64,000 bases of DNA, taken from assembly GCA_951217055.1 (NCBI GenBank), contig OX578279.1, positions 27,244,173 to 27,308,172 of the forward strand. The letters run 5' to 3'. Each line of letters starts with the position of its first letter. Within the stretch, counting starts at the first letter, position 1. The notes under the pieces were generated by a model. That model was not told the DNA's origin. It saw only the letters and a program-made list of their open reading frames with translations, and made no database searches. This DNA is from Gerris lacustris (Eukaryota; Arthropoda; Insecta; Hemiptera; Gerridae). Below are positions 32,965 through 47,300 of this stretch, piece after piece. Position numbers and translations under genes: made by a program.

Positions 32965-33849
32965 AAGTTAGTAATAAAATAAAAAATAAGGAAAAAAACT
33001 CAGTACATTGTAAGAGCGCGATGTATTATTATTATTAGATTATAGTAAATATATTTATTTAAAAAAGCTAAAATACAGAGAAGCAAGCCTTATAAATAGT
33101 ATTTGCAGATGTAATCGTGTTTGTACAAAAAATAACATAATATTTGCAAAATATAACATAATATTTACAAAAAAAAAATAACATAAATTAAAAATTTAAA
33201 TTAGGAATAACAATGAAGAAATGTTTATACTATAATTGGTAGTTAACTTATAGAATTAGAAACAATTTTTTCAAATATTTTTATTAAATCTTTTTTTTGT
33301 TTTTAATAAATCAGCATGTACGTTTGCGTTTACCAAGGATTTATATAATTGGGTAGAAACATATCTACTACCACATTTAAACAGTTGAATTCTTACATTA
33401 GGTAATTTTAGTACACCTTTAGAATTCGATCTAGTAATTCCTAGAGTAGAGGTCTCATATCATAATTATAAGTTCTAGTAATCTAAGACTGTATAGACAT
33501 TTCAGAAGTGAATTGTTTATATTTTTCACGCTTCTATTTAACTTCCAATGTATGTATGTATGTATGTATGTTCGGATCAAATCTTGAAACTGAATTTTAA
33601 AGCAGTTATCTTCAACCGTTTAGTTTGGATGGCAATGCATGGTCAGCGTGACCATGGAAGTAACGTCATTCTAAATCCAATATGGCGGAAAGCCCAAGAT
33701 GGCGGACTAGTTATTTTTTAAGCACACCCATTATTATCAACTTATGTAAATGGAGCAAATGATTTGCATGTGACATCTTTAAAATAAATCAATCTTACAA
33801 AATTCTTTTACACTAAAACATTGAGGTTTAGATTACACTTTTATAAGCA
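32961..33849. other. Non-coding stretch with TGTA microsatellite
   Basis: A (TGTA)n run lies near 33549-33572. Around 33680-33710 are atccaatatggcgg and caagatggcgg pieces, similar to the tandem units of the element at 61782-62785. No gene. Confidence 0.45.
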
Positions 33850-33869
33850 CCCCCCCCCCCCCCCCCCCC
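33850..33869 (+). repeat. Poly(C) tract, 20 bp
   Basis: A pure run of 20 C. It is one of several C/G homopolymers that stand out in this AT-rich sequence. Confidence 0.85.
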
Positions 33870-34659
33870 AGACACTCAGGCCATAAGTCAACTTTGAGTT
33901 AACAAGAGCGTAGTACACTTGCTTAAGAATATCAGTCGTAACAAAATTTCTTATTGAGTGAAATACTCTAAATAAGCCATTTAATTTAGAGCGAGTATGA
34001 GCGATATGACATTTTCAGTTTACATTTTTATCAAGAAAGACACCGAGATACTTTGTATTGACACAAGAATAAATAATATAATGACACAGAAAATTCACTT
34101 TACTACATATCCCAGGGCTCTTTGCACTTGTCCTCCAGTCATTTATAACCAAGTTATTATTCCTCAATCCAACACCTTGGTCTTACCCTATAACTGACAC
34201 ATATCAGGAAAAAGTCAAGTTACTACACCGTCTTCAAAATCCTATAATTCCAAGCTTACTCTTATAAATCAAACTTGTATAATGTGTACTATTAAAACCA
34301 GCTTGAACCTAAGTTTTAAAATTAAGGGGTACCACCAAGCACTCAAACATCCGTCGTCTCCACATTCAGTGTTCAATAATTCTGCTCCATTCTATGATTC
34401 CAACCCCACTCTCCACAATAATCTCAACGTCCCATTCGTTCGAGATTTATCCATATCCCGCAATTACACGTTCTATGAACTCTCATTACATCATCCTAAT
34501 CCATTTGTTTAACTTCCAGTTTAGCTCATGTCGTTTCAATCTATACCAGACAACCATTGTTGACACCTCAAGAGACAATAGCGTAGGGGCTTCACAGACA
34601 TACAATAAAATGTTCATTTATTTATCTTATTTATCTTTATTGAATTTTATAATTATTCT
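33870..34659. other. Non-coding stretch
   Basis: Open frames at 33997-34197 and 34282-34786 have no recognised motif or splice context. Confidence 0.4.
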
Positions 34660-35100
34660 TATTTGTTGGGTTCGTAGGCAAAACGACCACTCTTATACAA
34701 TCCCGCGCTTGTCTGTCTTTAACGCACACCTGATATCCGAAATTCTCAACATAAAAATTTTAAACTTTTCAGTTATATGTATTTAGAAAATCATCTATCA
34801 AAAACTATGAGTTGAAGTTTAAGGGGGTTAAGATTCTATTTTAACAGAAATGCGCCAAGTGGGATGTTAAATGAAAGAGGGGTATGTCCTGAGTCCTGAG
34901 AACAAATATATATTTAGTTTCGTTATTGTACCAATTCATCTTTGAACCATATGTTCTTGAAAATGCGTTTTTCGTGTCCCTTCCCCTCAATTTTCTTTAA
35001 AAATCGTAGTTATTCTTTGTCCAAAGAACATCGCATATTTTGTGAGAAATAAGTTTTCCTACTACCAAAATCTTAAAAATTTAATATCATGGGAACGGAT
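34660..35100 (+). repeat. Diverged relative of the 61.8-kb TIR element
   Basis: gggttcgtaggcaaaacgac, a gcttgtctgtcttt tract, acacctga, then gttaaatgaaagaggggtat and cgtgtccc...aaaaatcgtagt follow the same order as agggtttcgttggtaaaacc, tgtctgtctgt, ...tcaaatgaaaggtat and gcgtgtccccc...aaaatcgtatt at 61782-62200. Identity is low, and the right end was not found. Confidence 0.4.
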
Positions 35101-35334
35101 TGGGCTAGCCACTTTTGGGCTACCAGATTTATTTAATTGCGTTTGGACAACATAAATGCGTTTGTTTCACGCCATTATTATAAATGATTCAAAAGTTATA
35201 GCTAAAACAAACTTTTATGGCCGCCATCTTGATACGATTGGACCGATTGTGCTGGTTAACGAACTCGTCCGGTAAATTGCCTACATGCCCTTTGTGTGTT
35301 CTAATAGCACATACTTGGCCAGTTTATTTATTTT

Positions 35335-35515
35335 TGCTTCGGAGCTTACCGAAGGTTACAAAAGCTTTTCAAGAACAAACATATTTTGCCTCCAATTTCA
35401 ATTTTGGTTCCCTGGCGTCGTTCTGTCTACAATTTTTGCGATCCAACAAATCTTAAAAACTACTTGTCTGATTTAAATGAAAGCTTCCGGTATCTTCAGT
35501 AAGCTCAGAGGCAAA
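35335..35515. repeat. Family D ends, inverted pair
   Basis: A minus-strand family D end (gcttcggagcttaccgaagg) faces a plus-strand end (aagcttccggtatcttcagt...aagctcagaggcaaaac) about 140 bp away. The two ends are probably separate, truncated insertions or a foldback derivative. Confidence 0.5.
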
Positions 35516-37544
35516 ACGGGGGGGAGGGGGGCAATTAAATTAATTTGAAAAGAATGGGTAGTAAAAGCATAAAATCAATAAAGTCCATCAGAATTTTTGC
35601 ACCATAATATTTTTTCTTATATAAAGAAGTTAAAACATTAAAAATAAAATAAACAAATAGGGATAAAGATTACTCCAAAATAAATAAAATTTAAAATACC
35701 TAAATAATTGCCAATTATACAGAAAAGGGAAAATAAATTATAAAATCAACTCATAAAACGAAGGATTTCTTAATCCTTCTAACATAACCGGAAATGTTTT
35801 CTACATTATTCCCTGCATATTAAAGAATACCTGGAAAATTAAGTAATAATTTAAAATACCAATTAATTAATTTATACAAAACATTGTTCTTTAGTAGTAT
35901 AAGGAATAAATGCAATGAGAGAAAAGTTAAAGCACAAATCCTAAAAACACTGCTTAAAAGCAAAGAGATTTAAGAGGGTAAGATAAAATTCAGGTAATAT
36001 AAACTTATCACAATCTAAGATAATTATAAACAAAGAACACTTTAATTTACCGGTCTAAACAAAAATGGATAAAATTTAATTAATTTATTAGTCAAAGTAA
36101 AGAGAAAAGTTAAAACCAAGAGCGAAATTATGCAAATAGTGTAATAGAACATTAATATTAATAACAAACAATCCGTTTTAACGAAATTTTAAAGTTAGAG
36201 GTGGTATTGATTCAAATAAGAAAGCAACTTTAGGAGAGGCTTCATATTTTAGAGTCACTAAAACAATTTTACTACGTTTTTATTAGCTTGCTTTCTTGTT
36301 TGTTTGTTTGTTTGTTTGTTTGTTTGCCCGGTACAAATCTGGCAATCGATTTCTAACTAACTTCCCGAATAGCTAGGCACTTGAAACTTTTAGAATAGCT
36401 CAGAACACGATGACAATGCATTATTTTAATACTTATAGCCATCTTTCAGCAGATATTATTTCGTTTTCAGCAAATTTTGCTGTATGGAAAGTTAGTTCGG
36501 AAAAAATCCGCAAGTTATGTTATTTGTTTTGACGTATCCCATAATTTTACGATCTTCATTATGACGGGTTTCAATTTTGTTATTTCTTATTAAGAGGTAA
36601 ACATTGAATGACAGCTAAAAATAATAAGTAAACAAAGAAATAAATTAATTTACGTATGACAACCAGATGTGTCTACACTTTTGTACTAGATATCGGTTTA
36701 TTTTCTCTACATCTCTCGACGTACACGAACATCTGTACGTCTTTACTTGTACTTATTTTTCTTTTCTTACCCTCCCCTACACGGGGCCATATCGATGGCC
36801 ACGGTTTAGATTCGGTGTTGGTGAGATCCGTTGTTCAAAGATTTGTCCTTTCATAGGTTTAAGATCAGCTCTCTAGATGGTTGTAATTTGTGTGAAGTAA
36901 ATAAATTCAGAACTATTTATATTTCACTAACATTTTATATAACAATAAAAATTATAAAATTACATATTATGATTCAAAAGAAAATTAAAAAACGTAGTAA
37001 ATAAAAAGTTCTTTTTATCTAGTAATTATTAGAACTAACCTTACATTCAGTTATTTATAATTTCTTATAATAAATGCCCTGCTAATCTTATACACCTTTT
37101 GGTCTAAGGTCGTCTCTAATTTGTATGATATTTCTACAGGATTCACCACCATTATTAACTGAGCAGTGAACCAATATTTAGGTTTAAAATAGTGTCTGTT
37201 AGTGTTTTTACTGGTCTTATATTACTTTGCTATGTATGTTTCATCGCACACCTATTACCCCAATTTTGAACAACTTCCCGTCTTTCAATTTTGCACATGG
37301 ATACAATTTAGGTGAAGAATACACAAACCAAAAAAATAAAATAAAAAAAGTTGATGATAAGACCAGTTTTTCAAAATAGTATTTTTATTATATTTCCCTA
37401 TCCTCACATGAGCCATTCCTAAACCTTATTTAAGGGAAAATATTTAAATACTCACAGGATTCTAAGATACCTAGGAGTACTGAATGGGAACCTCTACATT
37501 TTATAATGGAATTTCACCTTTTTACTTACTCATATAAAAAGAAA
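35516..37544. other. AT-rich non-coding stretch with (GTTT)n
   Basis: A (GTTT)n run of about eight units is at 36297-36326. The patch 36760-36860 is less AT-rich, but its overlapping open frames have no motif. No other feature is seen. Confidence 0.45.
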
Positions 37545-37894
37545 GTATTATGTTGACGCAAAAATTCTATTTTAAGATTTTGATGGATTTACACGTTTTT
37601 AGGTCCCCTAAGTCCAAAAAACCAAAAAAGTTATTTTTTTAAAAATGTCTGTTTGTTGTTTGTCTGTGCAGACGCCTGGGGCCTAAACTACTGGGCCGAT
37701 TTTAACGAAATTTGGCATACATGTTGAAACAATTATTATACCCTGAGGCGAAATCAAGAAATCAATTTTAGCTCCACATTTGGGGGCGCTACCCCAAAAA
37801 CTGAAAAACAAACGTGAAAAAAATTATTTCTTTAAAACGGTTCTAACGATTTTGATTAAAAAAAATTCTAAAATGTAGTCCATTTAAATGCAAA

Positions 37895-37972
<78 letters not shown>

Positions 37973-38175
37973 TATATTCGCGGACGAAGAGAGGCCGTGT
38001 TTGATTCTCCGCCGAAGAGAAGTTATTGTTATGATCAATTTTGATGAAATGTTCAATAATAATTAAATGTACCTACAAAAACACAAAACTTATAAATGGA
38101 AAATACTGGACTTATAAAATCATATTTAAGAAAGTTTGTCTGAGTTGTTTCGGACCGATTTTTAGAGTATAGAAA
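37545..38175 (+). repeat. Family B repeat, uninterrupted copy
   Basis: This copy contains both the segment matching 12880-13325 and the segment matching 18858-18985 joined directly, so it shows the repeat without the retrotransposon. A (TA)n run is inserted or expanded within it at 37898-37966. Confidence 0.8.
37898..37966. repeat. (TA)n microsatellite
   Basis: About 34 TA units without interruption, inside family B. Confidence 0.9.
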
Positions 38176-40378
<2,203 letters not shown>

Positions 40379-40594
40379 AGAGAGAATATATACACACACA
40401 AGAACAAACTATTCACAGTTTTCTGTCACAAATAACGAAGATGCTGTTTTAGGAGTTGGTGCTGGAGTTATGACTGGAGCTGCTATAGAGCATGGTGTTT
40501 TTTTCGCCTTTTCGGCGATGTTGAATTTGCCCAAGTATCCTCAATGGTAGAAGAAAGTACAGAGCCAGCGACTTGACGAGATAGATGAGTTGAA
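40379..40594. other. Unassigned segment after microsatellite
   Basis: The plus strand is open to 40550 with a Gly/Ala-rich reading ([17 protein letters not shown]). No family is recognised and no splice sites were confirmed, so it is not called a gene. Confidence 0.3.
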
Positions 40595-40765
40595 TTTGTC
40601 CACCGGTTTGTTTTTTTCGAATTCCTATTGCCAAGCTATGTCCCACAGACGAACTTAGCCGACCACATATTCTTAAAAGGCACCAAAACATTTACTTATA
40701 CACAAAATCTTGCTTGATTTTAGTCAGACACTTTTTTGCACGCTATCTCCTGGTCTGTCAGTTAT
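40595..40765 (+). repeat. Family H repeat
   Basis: Matches the reverse complement of 9828-9990: agctatgtcccacagacgaa, cttagccgaccacatattct, and tatctcctggtctgtcag at the end. Confidence 0.6.
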
Positions 40766-41699
40766 TTTTCCTTCCGGAAATTCACCTAATAGTGTAAATA
40801 AAAAACTACAAATATTATAAATGTATTAAAAAGTAAAAAAGCGAGTATAATATTGTGTATTTATGTTCTACTCCCAAGTACAAAGGTATATATGTATGTA
40901 GTCAATTAAACAAACTAGGTACACATGTAATTATCAAACGACCGTGAGAGTGATCCTCAACTTCACACGTATACAATGATCATCAGTGTATAACATGTTT
41001 CACCTCACAGGGATTCCAACCATTACTAGATTTATCGATACATATCATTGGTTTCAGGCTAGAATTTGGCAGTACGCTGACCTTCGGCTACACAAATCCC
41101 ATTATGGGTTTAAAATTGAACTTTTTAATCCAGTGAAGTGTTAAATTTACCTACTATGTGTTTATAGATCGATTATTTGCCACCCCAACGCCTTTAGCGT
41201 AAAAATAATTTTTATAGCCAATATAAAAGCTATTAACTTCTCTTTTTTTTTAGCCGAATTTCATACTCAATTAACTCCTAACTCTCAACATGAAATATGC
41301 AAAGTATTATAAGCTATTATGTTAAAATAAAACATCCCTCTACATCAAATTCATTATTTTAATAAGTTTATGAAGTGAAAAAGAAAATTTAGTTGATTTT
41401 AGTGTAATAGCTTTTTTAAAAATACAAAAATACATTATCACTTTTCCTATAGTGTAAATATACGATTTGTAAAAAAGAAAAAATATGAGAAAACAGTGAT
41501 GTGTGAAAATTCAACTTTTGATACATTTATTTATGTAAATATTAGGAATATAGGTAAATTATTTAAATTTAAATTAATTACCACTATTGCACCTAGTCTT
41601 TTTCAGGCATAGTCTTGTAAATTAATTTTTGACCATATAATTGAATTTATACAATAAAATTCAAAGGCTTTAGATCAAACAATGAGACTGTTTTAGAGA
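40766..41699. other. AT-rich non-coding stretch
   Basis: Nothing recognised. Confidence 0.5.
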
Positions 41700-41867
41700 A
41701 ATAATTTTATTTTTAGCGAATTTTCAAAGAAAATTAAGCTATTGCAATCACTTCAAAATTTTTCTCCATGAAAATCCGTTTTAGACCATTATGAATTGAT
41801 TCCTGAAAATTAACACTTATTTTATGTATGTATGTATACATGTACATATGTATGTATACATGTATAT

Positions 41868-42078
41868 ATTGAATTTTGAGTTGTTACCGCAAGTTTGTAC
41901 GTTATCAAATGAGGATTGTACGTTATCATCTTCATTCTCTCATGTAGACTCGATGAGTGTGTTGAGTGCAACGAGAGACTTCGACTCTGCTGATGATGGC
42001 GTTTAGCCGAAACCGGTCCAGTGATCTCCAGATCAAGCAAGTATCGACGGTAGGGATATCCTCATTTGATAACATGTA
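41868..42078 (+). mobile_element. Hammerhead-bearing insertion in a microsatellite
   Basis: Between two (TGTA/TACA)n stretches lies ~210 bp absent from the 51.6-kb copy of the host repeat. Near its ends are gttatcaaatgagga (41900) and tcctcatttgataac (42059), a 15-bp inverted pair. It contains the ribozyme-like core at 41990-42018 and no coding capacity. It is likely a short Penelope-like or retrozyme-like insertion; class by inference. Confidence 0.5.
41985..42025 (+). ncRNA. Hammerhead-like motif (dimer-type)
   Basis: CUGAUGA at 41990-41996, a U, stem II GGC-GUUUA-GCC, then GAAA at 42009-42012. Stem III would be ACC/GGU with no loop, workable only as a dimer, as in the minimal hammerheads of Penelope-like elements. 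The cleavage base is C at 42018, and CUG/CAG closes stem I. The extra U before stem II departs from the textbook core. Confidence 0.5.
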
Positions 42079-42530
42079 TATATGTATGTATATATTATGT
42101 TTGTATGTGTGTCATTCCAGACGATATCTCACGCTAGGATGCACTTAAAAAATCCAAACAAATTTTAAAATGTCAATAATATCAAAAATAAAGGATGAGT
42201 TCGTTAGCCAGAATTTTCGGAGTTCATGTAGAGGTCAAATATTGACGATTTACGGTAAAATAAAAGTTTTTTCCATTTTCCCCCCTCTTACATGATAATA
42301 TGACAAAAATGTACATAACAACAATTACTGTACTCTTAAAGAGCTTTCCAACGACGCATGTGCATCTTGATGGGTAAATATTATTTTGACTTTTGTACCC
42401 CGTACCCCCGTGTACCAAATTTCCTTTTTCACCCATCCAAATTCAAAACCAAAATTTTTCTTTATTATCATAAGCCAATAATACGCAGATCTCTTTTAAA
42501 ATTCGATCATGACTGGACTTTTTTTTTAAA

Positions 42531-44654
42531 TAAAACCTTCTTTCTTCCCCTTCCCTATTGATATTTTGAGGAACAACACATTTTAGCCTCCTGAGCTCAA
42601 CCCTAACTAAAAAATCACTAAAAACTATCTTTTTTATCTTTTTATTCGGGCGAGAAAACACCGGACGGATATTATGTATTAGAATTCTATATTTTAATAA
42701 TAAATATGTTCTAAATTTAGTAAAGAAAAAAATTCTAAGAATATTCGCTGTCCCTGTAGAATGTTTATTAATGGTTGCTATCATAAAATACCAGGGAAAT
42801 GTTTCTGTAATTAAAATTAACAGTTAGTATTTAGGTGAGTTAGTACTTAAACATAGGTTATTCTAGGAAGAAATGACATTAATATTTATTCGCAAACCAA
42901 ACCGACCTCTCCCCTCACAGCACTAATTAGAAGAGGTGAGGAGAGGGAGAGTCACTACGTTCAAAATGTAGCAACGAAAACTCTGGAACCAACAGTCTGT
43001 AATAAATGCGAAGTGTTTAAATAACGTCGAACTGGCGGTGGGAGTCAGAGAGATGGTAACCGAGTTTGAATGCGTCGGACTTTCCAAGCAACTAAAACAT
43101 TCATTGTTTTCAGCTTGGTCAAATAGTCCAGGGCAGTAGAGTAAATAATGCAAGGAGAGGAGGTGGGCCACACTAACACCGACAGCCACAAGTTTTCTGT
43201 ATTTAGACAATCTCTATCTCATTCCAACACCACAAAAAATTCCCTCTTTAATAACAGCTCTCTTTCTACACGGGGGGGGGGGGGGGGGGGGTGCTAAGGG
43301 CCAGAAATCCTACATTTTAAACATTAATTTAATATTAATTTGCTTCTCTAACAGACTTGTAGCACTCAGTCTAAATTATTTGGCATAGGAATGTTTTATT
43401 CGTTTATAACCCATTCCAAGCCACTAAAAGGGGGGATTTCGAGAATTTATGCACGCCTTTCAAAACTCAGCCCTCTTTCACAGCCCTAAAAAAAGATAGT
43501 CGACTCTTACTCGATAGAAAAAGAGAAACTAAAAAAGAATGAAGAATTAAAAAATAATCAGGGCCCGAAAAAAGTAAGGGAGGTTCTTAACTTCTATTTT
43601 TATAAATAGTGGCCAAAAATAGTCTCCTTTCTACCTTTTCTAGTAAGCGGATAATAAGTAAAGAAAACCATCTTTTTTCTTGTTTAGTAATGAAAAATAA
43701 TGGATGATTTTGAACAGGATTTCACTAGCTGAATTTATACTGGAAATAAAAAAATAAACATTTAATTGAATTAATAAGGGAATAAATAAAAGCTAATAAC
43801 CAGTTTAAATAGAATTTAATTAAAATCTTGACTGTAACTGAATTTATATTTATATTAATATTAACCGTCGTCATATTATTTAATTATTTCTGTTAATTAT
43901 AAAGTTATTTCTTCTAATTAAGAAAGGTGAACAAAAATAAATCAAAGTATCTCTGCTAATAACTTATTTTATAACTATTTTACAAAACCGTAATGGGAGG
44001 AAGAAGGATAAGAAAAAGATAAGTAAATAGTTTCATGTGCAGCAGAGTTTTACAGTTAATTATAAAACTTATACTCAGAAAAATAATACAGTTTCCAAGA
44101 TTAGTTTTAATTATACCAATACTAAAGCTACGATGTTATTAAGTAATAAGATATAAGTACTCGTAAAAAGATTACGTTAGTTTCTCAAATCTGATACAGC
44201 CAAGTTTCAAGAATTTTCACGAGAAAATGGTTCCTGGAGTAATTAAGCATCAAAAATTGTTTTGATTAAGAGCGGCTCCCACTTTCCAATAAAAATAATT
44301 AGAACAGATAAATGAACTGGGTACAGTGTAAAACTGAAAAAGCTGTTGTCCTGAGAATTGAGCAAAATTATAGGAATAGTCATAGCAGAATAACCGGCGG
44401 ATGAGGAAAATATTATTTTCTCAGAAAATATGCGACTTATGAAAAAAAAAAAAAAAAAATACAACTACGATTATCAGATTTTTTCTTTGATTTATAAAAA
44501 AAATTAGGGTAGGACACGAAAAATGTAATTTTCAAGGAAACATGACGAAAAGATGAATTGGTACAAAAACAAACATATGTTTGAACTCAAGGCGTTCTCC
44601 TCTTAAATTTAACACCCCAATGGCAAAATTTCGTTAAATAAAATCCCCCCCACT
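42531..44654. other. Non-coding stretch, includes poly(G)
   Basis: 42900-43220 is less AT-rich, with a 95-codon minus-strand frame (hydrophobic start MSKYRKLVAVGVSVAHLLSL) of unknown meaning. A G20 run lies at 43272-43291. No gene could be supported. Confidence 0.4.
43272..43291 (+). repeat. Poly(G) tract, 20 bp
   Basis: Pure G run flanked by tctacac and tgctaagg. Confidence 0.85.
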
Positions 44655-44700
44655 TCAGAGGCCACTAAAGTGGCCTCTCCTGCTAAAATAAAGCAGGAGG
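44655..44700. other. Two adjacent hairpins
   Basis: gaggccactaaagtggcctc is a perfect 8-bp stem with a 4-nt loop. Immediately after, tcctgctaaaataaagcagga forms a second stem of 7 bp. They abut the 5S-like sequence. Confidence 0.55.
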
Positions 44701-44701
44701 A

Positions 44702-44745
44702 AGCAGCATTGGACGTGGTCAGTACTTGGATGGGTGACCGTTCTG
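44702..44745 (+). repeat. 5S rRNA-derived fragment
   Basis: agcagcattggacgtggtca, gtacttggatgggtgaccg matches the middle of eukaryotic 5S rRNA, including the C-box core GGATGGGTGACCG of the internal promoter. The 5' half and 3' end of 5S rRNA are missing, so this is not a 5S gene. It probably derives from a 5S-headed SINE. Confidence 0.65.
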
Positions 44746-45689
44746 AACTAACTGATTTATTATCATTTTTACAAAAAAAACCCTTATTTTTAATACCTAT
44801 ATTGATAAACAAACTTTGACGTCATCAAAATTATCGCACTAATAAATAATTAAATATTCATAATTTAATATTCACTTATAACTTTTAAACTAATAAATAG
44901 AATTTCATCGGGTTTTTTTATATTTGTTCCTTAATTTTTCCGGTTCCAACGATATGCTATAAGTCAAAAACCTATAATATGTAATTTCAGTATTATTAAC
45001 CGTCAAAGTTTAAAAATTCAAAAATTTATAACTTCAAAATGACGGCCAAAATCAAAATGAAATTTAGTGGGCTTGTTTGTCATACAGAGAGGTACATTCG
45101 AGCCAAATTTCAACTCGATCAGGACCATTTTCGATTTATTACGATTTTTTTGATTTTCCGGGCGGCACAACTACAGGTTAGGACTGATTTTTCTGCCGTT
45201 TCAACTCTCAAGGTTAAATACCTTAGGCACTACGATGATAACACACATACACACACACATACACACATACATACGTTTTGGTGAAAACAATACTTTTCCT
45301 ACTATTAGTAGTGAGGAAAAGTAAAAAAGCCTTTATTAAATTCTCACAATTTCAAATTTAAATATACGTGTAATACAAGTAGTTCATTTAAAACCTTTAT
45401 CCTCATCATTTAATTTATCATTTTTGTCCCCCATATTATACCAAGAAATTCGAGTAGTTAAATTTATTTCCTTACTCCTCTTTATAATGGTTATACAATT
45501 AAGTTATTCTAGATTTCCTAGTTTTTCTTGTTGTCATTTCTGCTTATTTATAATGTTTACTTTGTATAAAATTTGAGGTTATCATGATTATTTAATCATC
45601 AGGTTTAAGCATTTGAGTTTGACGTGGGAAGGAAAATAAATATAGTTAAATAGGTAGTTTACACCTGGGCACATCTTAAGGCTGTAGTT
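44746..45689. other. Non-coding stretch with CA microsatellite
   Basis: 45245-45274 is a CA-rich (cacacata) microsatellite. The 45030-45240 piece resembles a degenerate interspersed repeat, but only one copy is present here. Confidence 0.4.
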
Positions 45690-45958
45690 CACTTAAAAAA
45701 AAAAAAAAAACAGAAAGAAGTAACACTCTAAAGAGGGTGTTCAGAATGTACTACTTTAGACTGTTACTCCTTTTATAAAAACAGAAGTGTGATATTCCTT
45801 TATCACAAAGAACATTGGAATAAACATCCCATTGTCTTTATTATCCTTTTGTTGTAATTTAGACAAAGGAATGTATAAATAATTATATTATTATAATTAT
45901 ATAATTATTATTATAAAAAAAAAACAAAAAACGGGAGAAACAATCTAAAGAAGTACCC
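45690..45958. mobile_element. Family G MITE, second copy
   Basis: Shares with 24278-24509: agtaacactctaaagagg, ctttagactgttactcc, aaaacagaagtgtgatattc, aaacatccc.ttgtctttat, and the end caatctaaagaagtaccc. The right half carries an extra AT-rich insertion (45868-45915). No duplication is visible, so this copy is older. Confidence 0.65.
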
Positions 45959-46144
45959 ATACCTGCATATAAATCAATAATAAGTATAAATCATATTTGG
46001 AAACAAATACATATTATGTAGAACTGCCATCAATATTGGACATAAAATCATAAATAGACAAACACTGTCATGAATAATATTAATAACAGCAGCTATTTGG
46101 GACAAAACTAGATAAAGACAAACTTTTAGAAACAACTTTCAAAT

Positions 46145-46440
46145 CAACCATGTAAGAAACACGGTGAGCTCCAACCAACTTAGATAGTTGGGGCATGTGA
46201 CAAGGATGGGATGTGAGTAGTACTCAAACCTGGATTGTGGGGCAAGTCTCCAAGAGAAAAGACCCTGAAACAGAAGAAGACCTGATATGAAAAGATAACG
46301 GAAGTTCACTCCAGGAGCGAAGAGTAGATTAGAACCAAGCACGAAGGCTAGCTGAAGATCAAATTCCAGGAAACCTATTTCTCAAACCTCTCCCCCAACT
46401 AGACATAGAAAAGAGATGGGATTTAGTAAATAAGCATTAG
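46145..46440 (+). pseudogene. Non-LTR ORF2 tail relic (LRWLGHV-type)
   Basis: In one frame the plus strand reads QLR, a stop in place of the usual Trp, LGHVTRM, and further on RRRP. This is the C-terminal signature of many RTE/jockey-like ORF2 proteins. Several stops interrupt it and nothing upstream is readable. Call based on the short motif only. Confidence 0.4.
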
Positions 46441-46784
46441 GGACAAAAAGACTGGATGATTCGAAATGATATTTCTTGATGGGATACAAATGATATTTTT
46501 GGTATTGTAAATATTTGTAATTCCGAAGTGGTATCTTTAAAAAAATAAACTAGAAGAGGAAATTATTATACCTACTAAAAATATTAAGCGGCGAACTGGT
46601 GTTATAGAGAAGAATTAAGCATGATTAATGATACTTGAAAAAATATATTACATAAATGTTTCATGCATAAAAAACATGGTACCATAATCATAGTCAAATT
46701 TGCTTGGCTCAATGAATACTTTAGGCTAGGATTTTAAATGGAAATAAAATGATAACGTTGCAGAAAGTTATAGAAAAATACTAA

Positions 46785-46801
46785 CCCCCCCCCCCCCCCC
46801 C
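46785..46801 (+). repeat. Poly(C) tract, 17 bp
   Basis: Pure C run followed directly by an A run. Confidence 0.85.
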
Positions 46802-46984
46802 AAAAAAAAAATCAAAAAATCTATTTAAAAAAAAATCAAGTAGCATTTGTAGAGCGCTATGTTAGAACCGGTAGTGTGAATAAGAACTTAAGTACATAAA
46901 TACCGATAAGGTGAATAGTTTTGTTCATTTTTCTTTAAGATACACTCATAAATATTTATAGCAGGGCGTATCCATGTCTATGGT

Positions 46985-47300
46985 TGTCATAATCATCGTC
47001 AACACTGCTCCCGAAATTAGGACAATATAGGCCCTTAACAGGGGCTCTTGCCCATCTTATCACTGGATTTAGAACCGGCCATTGTCTTCTAAACGACACT
47101 TGTAGCTGCTAGGATTAGTTGGAAGAGATACTGTCGGCTGTACGGGAAGAAAGACATTCCTACTCACCACTAAGGTGACCAGGGGATAGCTCATCTAAAA
47201 TGGCTCGTCTTGGAATGCAAATAGTTTTGAAGAGTGTAAGGGATTGCCTCTAAGTAAACTACTGACTTTTTCTGAGTCTGCTTAGATTATGGAAGGAACA
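46985..47300 (+). pseudogene. Non-LTR RNase H/tail relic (TGHCLLN-type)
   Basis: The plus strand reads LITGFRTGHCLLND, the motif that follows RNase H in insect non-LTR ORF2 proteins, and a little later ILSAVREERHSY, where a Cys-rich CRLC-EEE segment would be expected. Stops interrupt it. It is unlike the intact element at 13.3 kb, whose equivalent is RIGHTRLTHSY, and so comes from another family. Confidence 0.4.

Larger units (their letters stand above)
41700..42530 (-). repeat. Family T repeat (TIR-like ends), copy with insertion
   Basis: This matches the 51211-51818 copy in inverted orientation. Shared blocks are agcgaattttcaaagaaaat, gttttagaccatt, the CATA-type microsatellite, agacgatatctc, atgcacttaaaaa, ggatgagttcgttagccaga, taagagctttccaacga and taagccaataata. 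The microsatellite has been invaded here by the ~200-bp hammerhead-bearing sequence. Confidence 0.75.

Noticed and set aside
42923..43210. 95-codon minus-strand frame with a hydrophobic N-terminus
   Set aside because: Signal-peptide-like start only; the rest has no motif, and no splice or repeat evidence supports it.
44702..44745. 5S rRNA gene
   Set aside because: Only the middle third is present, and the 5' and 3' strands of helix I are absent.
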